From: Actinoplanes lutulentus
GTDB lineage: Bacteria > Actinomycetota > Actinomycetes > Mycobacteriales > Micromonosporaceae
Direction: 5' to 3'
NCBI RefSeq assembly: GCF_003259845.1
Contig: NZ_QLMJ01000002.1
Location: 310,001-374,000, forward strand
Length of the DNA stretch: 64,000 nucleotides
In this document: one piece after another, positions 61,521 to 64,000 of the stretch
How positions within the stretch are numbered: the first letter of the stretch is position 1
How the letters are laid out: each line of letters starts with the position of its first letter
Notes under the pieces: generated by a model
What the model saw: only the letters and a program-made list of their open reading frames with translations
Databases searched by the model: none
Told to the model about the DNA's origin: nothing
Translations under genes and position numbers: made by a program

Positions 61521-62243
61521 TTGAAGGCGCACGACCCGACCGATTCCTTCGCGGAACTCGGCCGCATCTTTGCGGAACTAGGCCGCATCAAGCTGGGCGA
61601 GACCGACCTCAACGGTGTGCTGCACCAGGTCGCCGATCTCGCCCGGCGGACCCTGCCTGGCGCCGGCCAGGTGTCCATCACCATGATCCGTGACGGCGAG
61701 GCGTACACGGCGGCGCACACCAGCGAGGCCGCGCTGCTGCTGGACGAGCGGCAGTACGAGCGGTCCGGCGGCCCCTGCCTCACCGCGGCGCACGGCACGA
61801 CGACGGTCGCGGTGCTCGACGCCGCGAACGACGACCGCTGGGACGGCTGGCCGAGGCTGGCCGCGGCGGCCGGGTTCGGCAGCGTGCTGTCGGTCGGGCT
61901 GCCGATCGTCGAGGGCATGGCCGGCGCGCTCAACCTGTACGGCGAACGGCCGCACGCTTTCGACGACGACGCCGTGACCCTGGCGCAGACCTTCGTCCGG
62001 TACGCGGCGGTGGCGCTCGGCAACGCGCACCTGTACGACAGCACCGTGAACCTGGCGCAGCACATGCAGGCCGCGATGGAGAGCCGGGCCGTGATCGAGC
62101 AGGCCAAGGGCATCATCATGGGCGAGCGGCGGTGCAGCGCCGACGAGGCGTTCGCCATCCTCACGAAGGTGTCCCAGGACAGCAATCGCAAGCTACGTGA
62201 CGTGGCGGCGGCGCTCGTGGACCGTACCCAGCGGGCCCCTTGA
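61521..62243 (+). CDS. GAF-ANTAR sensor/antiterminator protein (paralogue)
   Basis: A 240-residue paralogue of the protein at 60515. The GAF domain is at about 30-170 (ERSGGPCLTAAHGTTTVAVLD, VLSVGLPIVEGMAGALNLYG) and the ANTAR domain at about 178-235 (MQAAMESRAVIEQAKGIIMGERRCSADEAFAIL). The start is uncertain: TTG 61521, with GGGGA upstream, matches the paralogue's beginning, while the frame is open to 61314. An internal 21-bp tandem duplication repeats FAELGRI near the N-terminus. Confidence 0.88.
   Translation: MKAHDPTDSFAELGRIFAELGRIKLGETDLNGVLHQVADLARRTLPGAGQVSITMIRDGEAYTAAHTSEAALLLDERQYERSGGPCLTAAHGTTTVAVLDAANDDRWDGWPRLAAAAGFGSVLSVGLPIVEGMAGALNLYGERPHAFDDDAVTLAQTFVRYAAVALGNAHLYDSTVNLAQHMQAAMESRAVIEQAKGIIMGERRCSADEAFAILTKVSQDSNRKLRDVAAALVDRTQRAP
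61548..61589 (+). repeat. 21-bp tandem duplication in the GAF-ANTAR gene
   Basis: Units 61548-61568 and 61569-61589 differ at two bases and both encode FAELGRI. The paralogue at 60515 has a single copy (LHELGRI), so the duplication is recent. Confidence 0.8.
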
Positions 62244-62277
62244 TCTTGACGTGGGCGCCTGGCGGCAACGGGGGTCG

Positions 62278-62691
62278 TCAGGCGCTCACGTCGAGTCGTC
62301 CGCGTCGCGCGCCCTGCTGGTCGAGGTGGCGCAGCGCCGGTTCGAGGTATCCGGCGACGGGATTGCGCCCGCCGTTCCGGTCGTACCGCCGGGAGAGGTC
62401 CTTGAGGTAGACATCGGTGACCTCCTGGCCGGCGGCGAGCTTGCCGGTGGCGCGGTCGGCGGCGATGGCGGCGGCGAGTGAGTTGATCCAGCCGGCGTTC
62501 ACCTCGCCGGGTTTGATCTGCTGACCGGTGGCCTGCAGGATCAGTTCCCGATCACGATCGGTCAGCGAGGCGGCGTCCTCGCGGGCGTTCTGGTTGCGGT
62601 CCCGCGCGGGCCGAACCGGCGTCGCCGGTGGGGCCGGCTGGCTGCGGTTCAACCGGGAAATGGACATGGCGGCCTCGACTCCCGTAAGCAC
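62278..62691 (-). CDS. Hypothetical protein
   Basis: A 137-residue protein of no recognised family. A disordered basic N-terminus (about 1-40) precedes LTDRDRELILQATGQ, then a helical part with INSLAAAIAADRATGKL and VTDVYLKDLSRRYDRNGG. GTG 62691 is chosen because AGGAGGAGG lies a few bases upstream; ATG 62667 is an alternative. It lies between a GAF-ANTAR gene and a hydrolase gene, convergent to the former. No function can be proposed. Confidence 0.65.
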   Translation of the reverse strand: MLTGVEAAMSISRLNRSQPAPPATPVRPARDRNQNAREDAASLTDRDRELILQATGQQIKPGEVNAGWINSLAAAIAADRATGKLAAGQEVTDVYLKDLSRRYDRNGGRNPVAGYLEPALRHLDQQGARRGRLDVSA

Positions 62692-62781
62692 TCTTCCTCC
62701 TCCTGATCGGTGCCACGCGACCCCTGCTGAGGCAAACCGAAAAGGCGTATATCAGCAGCTCGGACGGGTAATCCTCGGGTC

Positions 62782-63456
62782 ATGACCAGTTGGAGAACTG
62801 AGGAACGGATCGAGGTCGGCGGCGTACGCCTGCACGGCGACCTGTGTCTGCCGGAGCACCCCGTCGGTCTGATCGTTTTCGCCCATGGCAGCAGCGACTC
62901 CCGGCTCAGCCCGCGCAACCAGATCGTCGCGACGGAACTGCACGAGTACGGGTTCGCCACGCTGCTGGCCGATCTGCTGACACCGGAGGAGGAGCTGGTG
63001 GACGCGCGCACCGGCCAGATGCGGACGGATGTCGGTGTACTCGCCGACCGGGTGATCGGGCTTATCGACTGGGCCCGGGACAATCCGCCGACGGCGGCGC
63101 TGACGCTGGGCCTGTTCGGCGCGAGCACCGGCGTGGGCGCGGCACTGGTCGCGGCGGCGGCCCGGCCGGAGGCGGTACGCGCGATCGTCTCCCGCGGCGG
63201 CCGCCCCGACCTGGCCGGCCCGGCCCTGCTGGAGGTACGCGCACCCACGATGTTCCTGGTCGGCGAGAAGGACATCGAGGTGCTCGATCTCAACGAGCAG
63301 GCCCGCAACACCATGCGGATCAGCGCGGAGATGCGGGTGATCGCGGGCGCCTCGCACCTGTTCTCCGAGCCGGGCGCCCTGGACCAGGTGGCGGAGGAGG
63401 CGGCCGGCTTCTTCCAGTCGCACCTGGCAGCGGAAATTCATCACCTGTTGAATTAA
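62782..63456 (+). CDS. Dienelactone-hydrolase-like alpha/beta hydrolase
   Basis: A 224-residue cytoplasmic alpha/beta hydrolase. VFAHGSSDSRLSPRN is the oxyanion strand-loop, the nucleophile Ser is in GASTGVGAA, Asp in LVGEKDIEV and His in AGASHLFSEPG. This short form, often linked to phosphoribosyltransferase-like proteins in other genomes, has no established substrate. The start is ATG 62782. Its last 24 bases form one copy of the palindromic operator shared with the ABC transporter promoter downstream. Confidence 0.85.
   Translation: MTSWRTEERIEVGGVRLHGDLCLPEHPVGLIVFAHGSSDSRLSPRNQIVATELHEYGFATLLADLLTPEEELVDARTGQMRTDVGVLADRVIGLIDWARDNPPTAALTLGLFGASTGVGAALVAAAARPEAVRAIVSRGGRPDLAGPALLEVRAPTMFLVGEKDIEVLDLNEQARNTMRISAEMRVIAGASHLFSEPGALDQVAEEAAGFFQSHLAAEIHHLLN
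63433..63456. promoter_or_regulatory. Operator copy 1 (imperfect palindrome)
   Basis: GAAATTCATC-ACCT-GTTGAATTAA covers the last codons and stop of the hydrolase gene. It matches copy 2 in layout (GAAAYTCATCACCTGWTGARTT) with centres 44 bases apart, about four helical turns. Confidence 0.55.
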
Positions 63457-63476
63457 CCCGGATATCGGCCTACCTT

Positions 63477-63500
63477 GAAACTCATCACCTGATGAGTTTC
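63477..63500. promoter_or_regulatory. Operator copy 2 (perfect palindrome) upstream of the ABC transporter
   Basis: GAAACTCATC-ACCT-GATGAGTTTC is a perfect 10-bp inverted repeat around a 4-base spacer, ending 10 bases before the ABC ATPase start codon. It is well placed for a TetR- or MarR-type repressor of the transporter. Confidence 0.7.
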
Positions 63501-63510
63501 GGGAGTCGCC

Positions 63511-64000
63511 ATGTCTGACAACGCGATCGAGGTCCGGGACCTCGTGATCAAACGCGGAAAGAGAACCGTCCTCGACGGCTTCACCTGCACCATCCCGCAC
63601 GGCAGCGTCACCGGCCTGCTCGGGCCGAGCGGCAGCGGCAAGACGACGCTGATGCGGGCCATCGTCGGCGTTCAACTGATCAACGAGGGTCGGGTGACCG
63701 TTCTCGGGCATCCGGCCGGTTCGGCGCCGCTGCGCCGCCGGATCGGGTACGTAACACAGGCGCCGAGCGTGTACGCCGACCTGACCGTCCGGGAGAACGC
63801 CCGCTACTTCGCCAGCCTCTACCGGCTGACCGCCAAGGACGCCGACGACGCGATCGAGGCGGTCGGCCTGTCGAGCCACGCCGGCCAGCTCGTCGCCGAG
63901 CTCTCCGGCGGGCAGCGCAGCCGCGCCTCGCTGGTTTGCGCGATCGTCGGCCGGCCCGACGTCCTGGTGCTCGACGAGCCGACAGTGGGCCAGGACCCGG
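63511..64000 (+). CDS. ABC transporter ATP-binding protein (partial)
   Basis: The first 163 residues of an ABC ATPase, cut by the window edge. Walker A is GPSGSGKT near residue 38, the Q-loop is IGYVTQAPSVYADL, the signature is LSGGQRSRASL and Walker B LVLDEPTVGQD. The sequence type is that of drug-efflux (DrrA/CcmA-like) ATPases; the permease should follow outside the window. ATG 63511 is preceded by GGGAG. Control by a repressor through the palindromes at 63433 and 63477 is likely. Confidence 0.92.
   Translation, partial: MSDNAIEVRDLVIKRGKRTVLDGFTCTIPHGSVTGLLGPSGSGKTTLMRAIVGVQLINEGRVTVLGHPAGSAPLRRRIGYVTQAPSVYADLTVRENARYFASLYRLTAKDADDAIEAVGLSSHAGQLVAELSGGQRSRASLVCAIVGRPDVLVLDEPTVGQDP

Overview
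The window is very GC-rich, densely coded DNA from a filamentous, probably spore-forming actinobacterium. Many GTG starts, tight 4-bp gene overlaps, GAF-ANTAR proteins, a DUF6879 protein, an orphan chemotaxis receptor and several secreted plant-polymer or phospholipid hydrolases fit the Micromonosporaceae (an Actinoplanes-like organism). This placement is inference from gene content. I saw no rRNA, tRNA, CRISPR array, insertion sequence or prophage.

Layout. 0-5 kb: end of an unknown gene with a strong terminator, a GT-C glycosyltransferase, a 2-hydroxyacid dehydrogenase, and an XRE-cupin regulator divergent from a flavin oxidoreductase-methyltransferase fusion. 5-11 kb: a 1745-residue DUF4011/SF1 helicase/nuclease protein (likely genome defence) and an orphan DUF6879 protein. 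11-18 kb: fatty-acid genes: acyl-CoA ligase, acyl-CoA dehydrogenase, and a MaoC hydratase/FabG4-type reductase/thiolase block arranged like mycobacterial Rv0241c-Rv0243. These are separated by a repeat-filled 0.9-kb gap.

18-26.6 kb is the most striking region. It is a nine-gene, translationally coupled minus-strand operon built round a TerY-type phosphorylation triad (vWA protein, PP2C phosphatase, protein kinase). Added parts are a pseudokinase, a degenerate vWA-like protein, a DA1-like zinc metallopeptidase, a DUF4407 membrane protein, and two proteins sharing a GNTVIG motif. It looks like a signalling or conflict system that has gained a protease and membrane modules.

27-35 kb: GH10 xylanase, a divergent PTS-type dihydroxyacetone kinase set (dhaK-dhaL against dhaM-HPr), a chemotaxis receptor, an acetoacetate-decarboxylase-like protein, YibE/F and a secreted DUF4360 protein. 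35-45 kb: RecD2 helicase, CE7 acetyl esterase, YggT, aldo/keto reductase, and two aldehyde dehydrogenases with an IclR regulator. 45-54 kb: small metabolic proteins and PutA with a divergent LysR regulator. 52-60 kb: secreted hydrolases (alpha/beta hydrolase, Tat-exported PAP2 phosphatase with a beta-strand repeat, sphingomyelinase-like enzyme with a lectin-like tail), NUDIX, DeoR and a PLP decarboxylase. 60-64 kb: a divergent GAF-ANTAR pair, a hypothetical protein, a dienelactone-type hydrolase, and the start of an ABC transporter behind two copies of a palindromic operator.

Gaps near 14, 44.8 and 47.7 kb carry related palindromic or inverted-repeat elements that no gene explains.
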